Shown piece by piece: positions 1 through 11,949 of a DNA stretch of 64,000 nt (the stretch's first letter is position 1; every line of letters starts with the position of its first letter). The notes below the pieces were generated by a model. The model was not told where the DNA came from and did no database searches. It saw only the letters and a program-made list of their open reading frames with translations. Origin of the DNA: Isoperla grammatica (lineage: Eukaryota; Arthropoda; Insecta; Plecoptera; Perlodidae); assembly GCA_945910005.1 (NCBI GenBank), contig OX246741.1, positions 5,605,201 through 5,669,200 of the forward strand, written 5' to 3'. Position numbers and translations under genes: made by a program.

Positions 1-1245
1 AGTAAATATATTCTATAAGGCAATAACAAGCACAATGCTTGATACAAGCTCTAAAGTAACTGCTTAACAGCTTAGTTGGGAGTAAATATACTCTATAGGG
101 CAATATCAAGCACAATATTTAACACAAGCTCTATAAAATAACTGCTTAACGGCTTAGTTGGAAGTAAATACAGTCGATTGGGCAATATCGGGCACAATGT
201 TTCACACAGGCTCTAAAATAATTTAGTTGGAAATAAATATACTCTATAGGGCAATATCAAGCACACAATTTAACACAAGCTCTATAAAATAACTGCTTAA
301 CGGCTTAGTTGGAACTAAATACAGTCGATTGGGCAATATCAGGCATAATGTTTCACACAAGCTCTGAAATAACTGCTTAATGGCTTAGTTGGAAGTAAAT
401 ACAGTCCATAGGGCAATATCAGGCATAATGTTTCACACAAGCTCTGAAATAACTGCTTAATGGCTTAGTTGGAAGTAAATACAGTCCATAGGGCAATATC
501 AGGCACAATGTTTCACACAAGCTCTGAAATAACTGCTTAATGGCTTAGTTGGAAGTAAATACAGTCCATTGGGCAATATCAGGCACAATGTTTCACACAG
601 GCTCTAAAATAATTTAGTTGGAAATAAATATACTCTATAGGGCAATATCAGGCACAATGTTTCACACAAGCTCTAAAATAACTGCTTAACGGCTTAGTTG
701 GAAGTAAATACAGTCCATAGGGCAATATCAGGCATAATGTTTCACACAAGCTCTGAAATAACTGCTTAATGGCTTAGTTGGAAGTAAATACAGTCCATAG
801 GGCAATATCAGGCATAATGTTTCACACAAGCTCTAAAATAACTGCTTAACGGCTTAGTTGGAAGTAAATACAGTCCATAGGGCAATATCAGGCATAATGT
901 TTCACACAAGCTCTTAAATAACTGCTTAACGGCTTAGTTGGAAGTAAATACAGTCTATAGGGCAATATCAGGCATAATGTTTCACACAAGCTCTTAAATA
1001 ACTGCTTAATGGCTTAGTTGGAAGTAAATACAGTCTATAGGGCAATATCAGGCATAATGTTTCACACAAGCTCTTAAATAACTGCTTAACGGCTTAGTTG
1101 GAAGTGAATACAGTCCATAGGGCAATATCAGGCACAATGTTTCACACACGCTCTAAATTAACTTAGTTGGAAATAAATATACTCTAAAGGGAAATATAAA
1201 GCGCAAAGTTTTTACAAGCTCTAAAATAACCACGTAACAGCGTAG
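1..1245. repeat. 80-bp satellite array, open at the left edge
   Basis: Head-to-tail copies of an 80-bp unit recognised by GGGCAATATC, TTTCACACAAGCTC and GGCTTAGTTGGA; for example GCTCTGAAAT recurs at 361, 441 and 521. About 15 copies are visible and the array continues beyond base 1. Most copies differ at a few sites (CAGTCCATAG/CAGTCTATAG, GGCATAATG/GGCACAATG). Shorter units near 210, 600 and 1150 lack the ACTGCTTAACGG segment. The last copy, after about 1180, is strongly diverged, as expected at an array edge. No open frame runs through it. Confidence 0.95.
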
Positions 1246-3029
1246 TTGGAACTTGGAAGTAAGGGCAGTTACCAATAATAAAGGGAACCAAATAGTGACA
1301 GATAAGATTTGTTGTAAAGTATTAAGGGTAACATTAAGCTTTTAAACAGTAGTTTAAACACACTAATTTATTTGTACAATTAAAAGCAACTACATAATCT
1401 TGACTCAGATAATCAATGCCTGTGAGTTCTAAAAAAAAACGGGTGATACTAGAATGAAACTGCGAATGACCGCCAAAAAGTGGTACCTATATTCATAACA
1501 AAAAACCGTTTTCCAAAAAAAAAAACATTTTCAAACTAAAGTATGGCATTCAATTTCATTATTTTACGCTTAAATTACACAGCTTGGAGGTGTACCGGTA
1601 CTAGCCGGTTTTATAACCCATTTCCTTGCGCATGTGCTGCGTTGGCCAACGGTCGGCCAGTCAGCTGTTACTCGCTGCTCGCATCGAGGAACATCAATAA
1701 CATGACTGTCGAGTAGCTAAGCTTACATCGCATGGGTGATAAACTGGTTTCTTGTTGTTTTGATAGTATTTAGACGATATATTACAGTATATGTAGAGAT
1801 TCAAGTAAAAAGCATTAAAAAAAGCATAGCTACATTTCATTTTATAGAATCCATATTTTGCCAACATTAAAATACTTTAGAACAGTTTTTTGAATTTTTA
1901 TTAACTTAAGTTGGAAACAGGAGCCAGTTATATATATATATAAATTAAATTAAATAAAATTGGAACAGAAAAACATTAGTTTCAGTTGAAAAACGGCACT
2001 TTGTGGAATCTTTAAACAAAACGACATATTTTCACGTATCTCTAATCATATGTAGTGTGCTATATTACGGGATCCAAGCCCCATGCGTTAGATCAATGAC
2101 ACCTATTAATCTACAGATACTAAACGAGTAACATACATTCCACTGTTCAACGGTTGACATGAAATCGGTCGCACTGGCGCACACACTCACAAATGTACTC
2201 AGAAATTCCCAGGCGGCCGCGGTAATTAAACGTAGGTGATCGAGGCATAGGGGCCCATCAACAGAAGGACGTTGACTTGTTAAAACTAGCAGTGGGCAAC
2301 TCCCGAGCTTTAGTTTAATAATCGTTGAGTATAAAGTAAAAACACTTCACTTCTCGTTGTAATCGAGATCGATATTCGGACACTCTGTCCACGCAACACA
2401 AGCATTGTGGGCTTGGTTTTGCCAGTGCCAGGCAGGTATTTGGGGGGGAGGGGGGGGGGGGGGGGGGGGGGGGAAGAATACACTATTCCATTTAACTGGA
2501 CTAAGTTGGGTTAAACTACAGTTAATCTGAAATGACATTATAGTATGAATCATTTTATTACTGTAGGGAGTACGGACACTTACAATCACATTCGAGGTTC
2601 CATTAGGGACATTATGATCTAGAGAAAAATAGCATTGTGCCATATGGGGGATTCACTGGGGCCTTATTAAGATGATGTGTGAGCGTGTTTTTTATTTAGC
2701 GACGTAATAAAGAGGTTGTACTGTGGCGAAATTTGTATACATCTGTAAAAAACACTAAAATTCATTATTTGTGTTTACTTTTTAGTGACGCAAAATAAAA
2801 AATTGGACTTCTTTTATTACGAAGGCCATATTTTTATTAATTTGGCCGGTGTAGACACATTATAGCAGATATTTCAGAGTGTCTCAAGCCACCCTTAGTC
2901 ATGATTGAAATACTGTTCAAATACAGCTTTTACTGAATAATCCCGAATGTTGATGCAAAAACGAATTTACTGCAAAATAAAACCATTTTCACGGATCTCT
3001 ATAAGTTTATTATTTTCATATGTACGTGG
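1246..3029. other. Unassigned AT-rich DNA with a poly(G) tract
   Basis: No gene is recognisable. About 1850-2060 resembles 4700-4760 and 5210-5280 (shared blocks CCAACATTAAAAT and GTTTCAGTTGAAAA), so it is probably an old dispersed repeat interrupted elsewhere by other insertions. A 24-base G run lies at 2450-2473. Open frames across it only encode homopolymeric proline or glycine and are not genes. Confidence 0.6.
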
Positions 3030-3185
3030 GTCTAGTGGTTTTATTCCTGCTTCCAATGCAGAAGGTTCAGAGTTCGATTCTCGGTAAACCATTCCATCCA
3101 TTTTGTATGTGCCTCATCGCTATGATTGCTCCAAAGTCACCATTTCTGTATACACCAGTGTCATAATAATAAATAAAAATAATAA
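3030..3185 (+). repeat. tRNA-derived SINE remnant
   Basis: A head with GGGTCTAGTGG followed by a box-B-like GAGTTCGATTCTC at about 3070 and an A/T-rich AATAAATAAAAATAATAAC tail near 3167-3188 is the usual layout of a tRNA-derived SINE. A related copy lies at 4330-4545. The box A is degenerate and there is no cloverleaf, so it is not a tRNA gene. Confidence 0.55.
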
Positions 3186-3944
3186 CAAAATTTTGTCTCT
3201 ATTTTTCCATTTGGCGAAGGTTACGGCCATAAGCCCATTTTTCCATGTGGATAGATTAAAAGTTAGTCGGTAAAAATTAATACCATTTATAAATTAAAGC
3301 AACTCAATGAGAGATTTCTTTACAATGACAAGTGATTGCTTGTAATGCTAGTTTCCCACGACCCGAACGATTCATAGTAAGACTACAACGTAGAATCAGA
3401 ATGTAAATATAAGGAGTTCTTAAATGCATTTGTAAGGTTTTGTTAATCCAAAATTGATAGTAGGGTAAATAGTAATTACTATGGATGTCAAATGAAATGA
3501 GAATCAATTATTGATAATATTAATCAGCCCAATAAAGTCTCTTGCATACAATTATAGAGCCAGTGCATTAGCTTCATTTTGGTCACATGCAATTCTATTA
3601 AAATTGTCCGTTATTAAACAAAAAAGGAACACAAAATCTAGAACTAATATTTTACTCTAGACAAGCTCAGAAAACTCAAAGCAATAAAGGTTCTCCTACG
3701 TCACTAAAATGTTGCTTAAATGAATACAAAATATTAAATATTACTAGCTACGTTCATCTTGCTACCTCTGCCAATGTACTTCATACGTATACGGTGCGAC
3801 ACTTATGATATTACGAACTTTCGATATCTTTTGACATCCACAACAATTACTAACGGGATTCACCAATAATATCATGTCCAGTAATTTCATTCAGTTTCCA
3901 ATAAGAAAATTTGTAACCAAATAATTCGTATTCATAATTTATTT

Positions 3945-4304
3945 AATATTAATTTTTAGGTTATGAAAGTAGGTGCCAATCGGCTGGAATGGTATATAAT
4001 GTGAGGAAAGGATCCAACAGCTTACCTTCGTGTAAGAAGACGGATTTGCGAGTTTGAAGTACACATAAAAATATGATACAAATATAAATATAACGAGACG
4101 TTTCGACCGAGGTCTTGTTCACTCGAAAGAAGAAGATGCTGCTTCTTATTCTCTCGAGTGAACAAAACCTCGGTCGAAACGTCTCGTTATATTTATATTT
4201 GTATTATGTTTTGTATGTGTACTTCAAACTCGCAAATCCGTCTTCTTACAGGAAGGTAAGCTGTTGGATCCTTTCCTCACATTATATGCCAATATTAATT
4301 TTTA
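3945..4304. mobile_element. Hairpin retroelement-like insertion with 14-bp TSD, copy 1
   Basis: The insertion at 3959-4290 is flanked on both sides by AATATTAATTTTTA (3945-3958 and 4291-4304), a 14-bp target duplication. It has an unpaired leader of about 30 nt (GGTTATGAAAGTAGG onward), then two arms of roughly 135 nt that are near-perfect reverse complements around a small AAGAAGAAGATG centre near 4130. The same leader and arms recur at 4859-5168. A 14-bp TSD is too long for ordinary cut-and-paste transposons and fits insertion by a retroelement endonuclease, as in LINE, SINE or Penelope-like elements. No coding capacity is present. Confidence 0.75.
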
Positions 4305-4329
4305 ATGTAATTAGTTAGTAATGTCTTGC

Positions 4330-4545
4330 TCGCGGGTCTAGTGTAAATTCCTGCTTCGATTTTAGAAGGCCCAGGGTTCGATTACCGGTTAGGGATAGTT
4401 TTTAACTACAATTTATCTATACTGGTACACGTTAACGGTGACTTTAGAGCCGTCATTACAACGAAGCACATAATGAATTGTATAATTGTCCCATGCTGAA
4501 ATCTGTTCTTGTAACTGAATGGGTAGACAATAAATACACACGTAT
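4330..4545 (+). repeat. tRNA-derived SINE remnant, same family as 3.03 kb
   Basis: GCGGGTCTAGTG, ATTCCTGCTTC, AGAAGG and the box-B-like GGGTTCGATTACC at about 4373 match the order of motifs at 3030-3100. The copy ends near GACAATAAATACAC. It lies between the two hairpin elements and is too diverged to be an active Pol III gene. Confidence 0.5.
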
Positions 4546-4847
4546 ATATATTAATTTACATAATTCTAATATTTGAGTTATCCCAGTAATCCTTCATTAC
4601 ATGCTCAAGCCCAGTTGTTGAAACAAAATGAAAAATTAAGACCAAAACCTAGTATCCTAATATTCATTATGGTTAGAGTTACATCTAAATAGCATTTTCA
4701 ATAGTCATTTCATAGCATTTTGTAGGATCTGTTTTACCAACATTAAAATCTTGAATTTAGTTTTCTTACTAGTATTTTATATTTAAATTATGTCATACCA
4801 TTAAAATTCATCAACTAAAATGCATTTATGATTTATCATAATCAAAG

Positions 4848-5183
4848 CATAAATACTAGTTATGAAAGTAGGTGCCAATCGGCTGGAATGGTATATAATG
4901 CGAGGTAAGGATCCAACAGCTTACCTTCGTGTAAAATGACGGATTTGCGAGTTTGAAGTACACAAAAAACATAATACTGTACAAATATAACGAGACGTTA
5001 CGACCGAGGTCTTGTTCACTCGAGAGTAGCCATTCTTCTCTCGAGTGAACAAGACCTCGGTCGAAAAATCTCGTTATATTTGTATTGTTTTTTATTTGTA
5101 CTTCAAACTCGCAAATCCGTCATCTTACACGAAAGTAAGCTGTTGGATCCTTTCCTCACATTAAATACCATAAATACTAGTTA
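4848..5183. mobile_element. Hairpin retroelement-like insertion, copy 2, with 11-15 bp TSD
   Basis: This is a second member of the family at 3959-4290. The insertion at about 4859-5168 begins GTTATGAAAGTAGGTGCC, like copy 1, and is bounded by CATAAATACTAGTTA at 4848-4862 and 5169-5183. Because the element itself starts GTTA, the true TSD may be only the first 11 bases. The two arms again fold into one long hairpin around a TCGAGAG centre near 5037. The copies differ by small indels and substitutions, so they inserted independently and are not a local duplication. Confidence 0.75.
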
Positions 5184-6094
5184 AATACACACAAAAAACA
5201 ATACAAAAACCTGAGTTTCAGTTGAAAATGGCACTTACTAGCATCTCATCTATACACAATGCTATTTATACGTAACTCTAATTACGATGCATCTGGGTTC
5301 GAATCCCAGTCGTGCTTATGTCATCGATATAACACCATATCCACAATGTTGTATAACCTGTAACCCTCCATTTGGCTGGCTAAGACCCGATATATGACGA
5401 CCTGCTAAATATTTGGTTAGCTAGTAACTTGCTTTCTCGTGGCAATTGCTCTCCTAATGGGTGGTTGGCATGAATAAAACGTTTGAACGTTGAAGAAAAC
5501 GTTGCAGACAGAATATTTAGCGGGCCGTCGTAATATCGGGGCTAAACAAGCACTCGTCAACTTGCAATATCTGTCTCACACTGTTTTCCGTTTCAGGTCA
5601 TTGGACATTCTGTATCCGTCAACATTGCACCACTTCACTACTGCCAGCCATCGCTTCTCTCGACCATCTCGACATCCATCTGACGCACTTCGAGCGCCTT
5701 CTTCTCGCCTGTCGACTACATGACATGCACACCTCTGAAGCTATGGACTTGTAAGCATTCTACATGCTAATCCTTAACCCTTTTCTTTTTCAAGGCTGTT
5801 GGAGATAGCCTGCATCACATGTACATGATTGCTCAATATATGCTTACTAACCCTATGCTGTTGTGTTTACTTTATTAGACTTAGCCCCTTGCTCACTTTC
5901 CCCATTGTTACTCTGTTTGATTGCCATGTTCTATAAGATGTTTAATAAATACTGTTCAACCCATGCCGTTTGTTGTATACACTAATTTGTACTTAGCACC
6001 TTGTTTACAGCATTCCCATTGCCTCCTCACTTTCCTGACCTAGTTCACCTCGTGAACTAGCACACAACACAAACAAAACACAAAACATTCTTTT
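5184..6094. other. Unassigned DNA with a T-arm-like motif; possible transcript 3' end
   Basis: GGGTTCGAATCCC at about 5287 is a perfect box-B/T-arm motif, but no box A or acceptor stem pairs with it, so it is probably a SINE relic. At 5590-5720 a plus-strand open frame follows CCGTTTCAG, which could be a splice acceptor. AATAAA occurs near 5943. I could not connect these signals into a gene and recognise no protein. Confidence 0.3.
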
Positions 6095-6330
6095 CAAATA
6101 ATATTTATTCAACAATAATACAAAAAATACTTATAAACATTTTATAAATTTTATAAACTTTTTATAAATTTTATAAAATTTATAAAATATTTATAAATTT
6201 TATAAATTTTTTATAAATTTTATAAATTTTTTATAAATTTTATAAATTTTTATAAAATTTTCATAAATTTTATAAATTTTTATAAAATTTTCATAAATTT
6301 TATAAAAAAAATTTATAAATTTAACAAAAA
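6095..6330. repeat. TTTATAAA-type AT-rich simple repeat
   Basis: About 230 bp made almost only of A and T, dominated by alternating TTTATAAATT and AAATTTTATAA blocks. Each block is self-complementary, so the tract can pair with itself. No coding potential is seen. Confidence 0.9.
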
Positions 6331-6634
6331 AACCTGGAAAAATCAGCAAAAATGGGAAAAATATGCCAAAAAACGTCCCTTTTTATATACTAAGTCTTTT
6401 TGCGTTTTTCAAGCGACCAGGTTTAGCGTCGAAACTTTTTAGCTTCACAGAGTTTTCTCCCCAACGCCAAGACAGGACTGACGACGGAAGTAGATACATT
6501 TTCCAGCATTTCCATCATCAGTCCTGTCTGAGCGAGAGGAACGGTTGCAAAGATACCAGCACCACACTACATACGCATACAATAACGAGCATGAATAATA
6601 TTTGGAAGCACAGATCGGGCAACGAATTCATCGT

Positions 6635-6925
6635 GACCTAGTTTATGGACTTAGTATATTTTTTGAAGGTCATTTAGAGGTTGCGACCTAATTTATGGAC
6701 TTAGTATATTTTTTGAAGGTCATCTAGAGGTTGCGACCTAATTTATGGACTTAGTATTTTTTTTTGAAGGTCATCTAGAGGTTGCGACCTAATTAAAACA
6801 TGAACTAGTTTATGGACTTAGTATTTATTTATTGAATCTTTCTATTCATATTATATACAACAATGAATGGCATAAAAGAGAACAGCTATTCATATTATAT
6901 ACAACAATGAATGGCATAAAAGAGC
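6635..6925. repeat. 50-bp tandem repeat followed by a short direct duplication
   Basis: Units beginning GACCTAATTTATGGACTTAG start at 6635, 6685, 6735 and 6786, a 50-51 bp period; the last is truncated and interrupted. Immediately downstream, ATTCATATTATATACAACAA with its trailing GAATGGCATAAAAGAG is present twice in tandem (about 6843-6888 and 6889-6930). Confidence 0.9.
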
Positions 6926-7899
6926 CCAGCTCCAAACACAAAGAGTCATATAAAGATTGCAACCTAATTCAGCAAAGTGCAGCAAAGTGAATTGACAGTG
7001 AATTGTGAATTGAATTTAAGAATAGGCAACTCTCAAAAATCACAAATTTGGTGCTCGCGATTAATGGCAGACGTCAATTATACGATCTAGTTTGAAGCAA
7101 CACTTGGGCACAAATTTCCGGTTCGCAACTGTAACGACATGAGTTTTGCATTCTAAAGTGGTGAATTCAAGATTTAATTACTCAGCTTTTAGAAGAAGTA
7201 GGCCTACCCTATTTGAATTTCTATTCTGCCCAGATGGTTAAAGCAGCGATACTCGAACAAGTTTTGTTTTGTGTCACGAAGACAACTGAACATTAGTAAT
7301 CAAAAATAGAAGGACCCCAGATTCTAATTGTAGAGAACTTGCACCGCGACACTAGTTCAATTAAAAAAGAAATTTGAATGAATCGAATCTGAATTTAGTT
7401 TTTATTTTATCCTTCCAGCTAATGATGACAATAAAAGCATGCCGGCATGCCAATTGTGGATGGTGTTTACGCCCTACAAGTTCCTTTCAGTTTGTAATCA
7501 ATTAAGCAAAACTCTGGGTAAAAAAAATATTTCCCTGACTTCTTTATTATCTGTTTTGATGACTATCTTGCATCAATGTCAAAACGAAGCGAATTTTTAA
7601 GAGTTGCATATTTGGTTAAAAAGTGTCTTATTTTATCGCGGCGAACTATTATGTGCTTCCAAACGTATTTTTGCTCAAAATTGTAGCGTACAACAAACAA
7701 CAGATCTGTTCATTTTGGCAACACCAATTCATTTTATACAGCATATTTAAAAAGGAGGATCTTAGTAAACTCGATAATGAATAATCACCTACAGTACTCA
7801 TTTTTTATGGATCATTACTCAATAGCTCACTCCAACCTCTGTGAGAAAGGTTGTGCAAACACCGAGTCCTAGTCTGCGAGGGAAGGTGCCCAGAGAATA

Positions 7900-8100
7900 C
7901 AATAGACAATTTTCAAAATTGATTTAGAATCCTTAGACTGGATTAATTATGGTCCTCTAAATCTTCAATGAGAATAAAAACGAGTTTTCAAATGTTATTG
8001 AAGGGTTAATTTTTTATTGTTGGGCATTGTTGTCACTGAAGATTAAGAGGACCATGATGAACTCAGGCTAAGGGTGATCAATTTTGAAAATAGTCTATTC
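7900..8100. mobile_element. MITE with about 75-bp terminal inverted repeats
   Basis: The left end, AATAGACAATTTTCAAAATTG, is the approximate reverse complement of the right end at 8075-8100. Inner blocks (TGGTCCTCTAAATCTTCAAT and its complement near 8040) extend the pairing to about 75 bp per arm. Related copies sit at about 59914-60085 and, truncated, at about 54488-54640. No coding sequence is present. Confidence 0.75.
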
Positions 8101-9568
8101 CAACTCTCACAATGTCTGGATCGCCTAAAAAACTATTCTCAATTTCAGCAATAGGGAATGCTCATTTTTTAAATTTTTAATTACACTAAATTGAAGAGTA
8201 TGCTCTAAGGAGAAAATATTTAGATTTTAAATTACCTACAGGCAAGTTTTTGAGTGAAAGAAGTAAGCAACTCTTTCACACATCATTATGGTAGAAAAAC
8301 AAGGCGTGGCATCAAAATGTTTGACCGATCACACCAGGTGTAATGAATCTACATTTTCATGTTATCAAAGGTGTTATTAATCCGGACAATAGCTACTTCT
8401 CAGCTTTAATTAAAAATGCCATGTTAACTGTACTCAATGGTTTAGAATGAATAGGCTAAAAATTAGAATTGAATTATAAAATAAATAATAACTAAGAAAA
8501 AAATTCAGGAAAAATTGATTAAGGATCTGTGAAGTCACTCGAATAACAAAAGAATGCAGACAAGTAACAAAATTAGTTCTTGTCTCTAAATCTTAAAGAA
8601 AAAGTTAAAAAAATTCAAAATTACTAATGTTCCTAATATTTGTAGAAGGGTATTTTGCATATACCGTGACAATACAGTATTGAAAACAAGAGCATTCCCT
8701 ATTTACGTTTGCCGAGTACACTTTACGATATAAAGCTTTCTAGAGAACCTTCCCTCGATCTACCAACTATTATTCATTATACGTATCTGCAGTCAGGTAT
8801 TTGTAGTGTCAATTATTATTTTGGGCTGCCTAAAAGGCTAAAAGCTCACTTTGGTTGTGTAAATTATTTAAATTTTCAAATGAAACAGTTTTAAGTTTCT
8901 TGTTTGTTTGCAAACTTTAGGCTCTGGTCTTGTTTAGAGCATTTGTTGACTAAAACGTAATGTTTAAATGCATAACATTGATCAGCCATAGCCCTATCTC
9001 TAGCTATGACATGATTGCTTTACTGGACTGTCTACTCTGGCCAATTGCCCGTCAGCTGATTTGTTTGTCACATTATGATAGATGAGAATTTAAAAAATAA
9101 ATTGTCAGAACTGCAAAGTAAAGCTCATATTTGGCAGTATTACCCTAGTCCCAATAATTATCTGTCAACTCAAAATATTGTAAATTCAAACTAGACAAAG
9201 TCCCTGTAGAAGGTTTGAATACAGGGCTAAGTGTAAATGTTTGTTCAAGTCAAAATTTTGTATTCAAATTGGGAGGTTTGAGGTTCATTACAATTTCAAT
9301 TGAAGAGAGTTTTTTAAGTGGAAAATTGTCACGTTTGATTTTGAGTTTTAAAAACAAAAATTAAATATTACACCTCATTAAGGTTTGCTTAAAAATTAAT
9401 AAAATGGGAACTTTAAAAAATCTGGTTGAATACAGATTTGCAAAATTGAAAATAACATTCTTACTATCAGAAATAATTTAATTTTTTTAAAGAAGAAAAA
9501 CCTTGTTTCACAACCATTTGATTTCTTGTAACCACAAATACCTGGGTCTACATTATACGTAAGCATAT
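8101..9568. other. No gene seen
   Basis: AT-rich sequence with only short scattered open frames. I see no repeat with clear boundaries, no RNA gene and no recognisable protein. Confidence 0.5.
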
Positions 9569-9850
9569 TTATTTTCCTAACTTCGCTTCCTCATGAGTTA
9601 ACAACTTAGAGTAAATTGGTGTATAGCCAAACTGAACAGGTCTATTGTAAGTTCTAAGTATGTCAGTAGAACTAGACACACAATCAATCATGCAAGCTGC
9701 CACGGAACCACGGGTACAACCACGGCCAGGTGCAAAGTAGAATGTGAGAAAACTAACTAGTCCGTGAAAAGTACATGATATCAGTTTCATTGACGCACAT
9801 TTATGCAACTCTACTTCACGACTTGCATCTGGCGGTGATTGCAGAGCCAC
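9569..9850 (-). CDS. Unrecognised open frame, possible 3' exon
   Basis: A 93-codon minus-strand frame ends LTHEEAKLGK before a TAA. Its composition (hydrophobic SCTFHGLVSFLTFYFAP, then a Cys/Ser-containing stretch and a polar tail) is less biased than the surrounding AT-rich noise. In-frame AGs upstream near 9855 could act as acceptors. A second minus-strand frame (9892-10137, arginine-rich) lies just upstream in locally more GC-rich DNA. I recognise no family for either. They may be exons of one gene or chance frames. Confidence 0.2.
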   Translation of the reverse strand: MALQSPPDASREVELHKCASMKLISCTFHGLVSFLTFYFAPGRGCTRGSVAACMIDCVSSSTDILRTYNRPVQFGYTPIYSKLLTHEEAKLGK

Positions 9851-10137
9851 AACTCTTAGGTTGTTAGCACAAAATATTTACATGAACAGCATCAAGGGGT
9901 TCTAGTCTTGGAACCAAAATAAGTTTCAACTTTCATGACACACCCGAGAGCAAGAGTGTGTGTGGATACCCGTGACGCTAGTGAATTACGAATACCAAAA
10001 TACCCGTTCCGATCGACCGAGCTCGTTCGAGCGCTCATACAGCACTGACCTCTACATCTCGGCTTCACGCCTTGACGAAACGACCGGAGCAATTGACGTC
10101 TTACTTCTCCACTGAATAGTATGATACCCTTGTGCAC

Positions 10138-11949
10138 AAATAATGCCGTTCACGTAAATAGTTTGCTGTGTACATGTATGTGTGGTTCAAGTTTATGGAT
10201 GGAGTACTAAATCCAGAAGATAGGTTAATATTTTCATATATTTAAATTTGTATTTATAATATATTCATATATATATATATCCAAATGTAAAGTTTTACAT
10301 TTTAATTTAAAATACTACGGGAATTTCCGTTAAAGAAATTGAATTATAACATAGACAGATTCCTGGCAGTTGTGGACCTGCACAAATAATAAGTACCTAG
10401 TTTTAATTAATTACGGTATGTGTTTTACTTTTAATCAATTGACAAGTAAAATGTTCTGCACATTTTAAATTATAAATGTACACAAGAATTTTTAAAGAGT
10501 CTAATTAAGTAATAATAATAATAAAATACAATCAGCAAAATGACTAGAGCAAGGAACTCTGTAATCCATCCAATAACTGAGAGAGTGTCTTAGATTATTA
10601 AAAAAAAGTAAAACAGCATGGAAACAAGCAACCAAAGTAAGTACCTTTATTTAAGGTGAGAGTACTGGCTTGGTAAAAGCAAAAGAGTGTTTAAGTCACA
10701 GAGACTAAAATTACTAGAATTATTTACATTGCTTTAACAGTTGCTTTCACTGCCCCAAATCTATGCAAGATTTCAAGTTTCCTATGTTACAAAGAGAGCT
10801 GAATGAAAACTCTGTAAAGATTCCCATAAAATAACAAACTACTAGCTGCCGTGTTTTAGCAGAAAAGCTTGCACACAAATTAATTAAATCAAATGTATGA
10901 ACACAACTCTATCTAAAAGTTTAAAACTAACTTCCCTATGAAAGTATGGCTCATTGGTATGGTAAACTGTGCACAACATTTTCACGGCAGCTCCTATTTA
11001 TGCCTCAATAAAGAAGATTCTCTGCTGCTGATTCCCACATTTAACCCCCCCCCCTCCCCCCCTGACGCTTTCCTTCTGCAAATATTCAATTTACAATATC
11101 GGAACATATTTTATTTTTCTAATAAAATAAATTCACAAATATTTAATCAGTTTGGTAAGCAGACGGGCTAATATGCAAGTGTTTGATATACTAGTCCTGT
11201 TTCCATACAGCTTTACTAACGGTAGTGTCCACCGACAGCAGCTTTAGATTGTGTACCTGTATTGCACCACTGGCATACCCACCACCAACTACTGTAGTTA
11301 ACACTAGGCAACACAACACAGTTCACAAGAGAGCGCTAGGAAGCCACTGGGTTAGGATCTGTGCGGCCTCTTTTAATGGCAATATGTATACACCATTAAA
11401 ACAAAGCTGGGAGGGAATTCCTGAAATCTTCCATGGCCTGAGGTGAGTAACTGCACCTGTTTAGAGGCTACTAGGATTCTAGCTAATTGTATTTTTCCAT
11501 TATAGTCGCATATACGGTAACAGCCGACTTTGTCAGAATGTGGAACGAAGTCAGCAGCAGTGCCTTATGCCACTATAATTGAACCACTTAGCAATCTGAA
11601 TAGAGCCGCGTAGTCAATAGTCACCGTGGAGCTACAGAGTACAGAGACCTTTGTCTTCCAAATCATAGCGAACAGAGTTCTACCAAAAACTTTACGGTTC
11701 GGTGTATTTTTAACTCTATTTGAGAATACTTAGACATTTATCTTTACTAAACTCTTTGTACTACACAACTGAACTAATTATCATAATGTAACTAAACGCA
11801 ACTACCACAGATAAGGGATTGTAGTTGTCTGTGGCAACTACCACAGATAGGGCAACTACTTTACTTGGTTTATTTACTTAAACTGTTGATTTTATATATT
11901 ATGTAGTTTCATTTTGCATTACGAGTATTCATTGTGTCAAAAAAGATGT
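10138..11949. other. No recognisable gene
   Basis: AT-rich DNA with short C tracts near 11046-11062. One plus-strand frame (11225-11446) runs into CTGAGGTGAGTAA, a good splice-donor match, so it could be an exon, but its peptide is not recognisable and no partner exon was found. ACTACCACAGATA occurs twice near 11800-11850. Confidence 0.35.

Noticed and set aside
1..1245. CRISPR-like repeat array
   Set aside because: The 80-bp units abut directly without unique spacers, and the genome is eukaryotic.
5270..5310. tRNA gene at GGGTTCGAATCCC
   Set aside because: Only the T arm is present; no D arm, anticodon arm or acceptor pairing was found.
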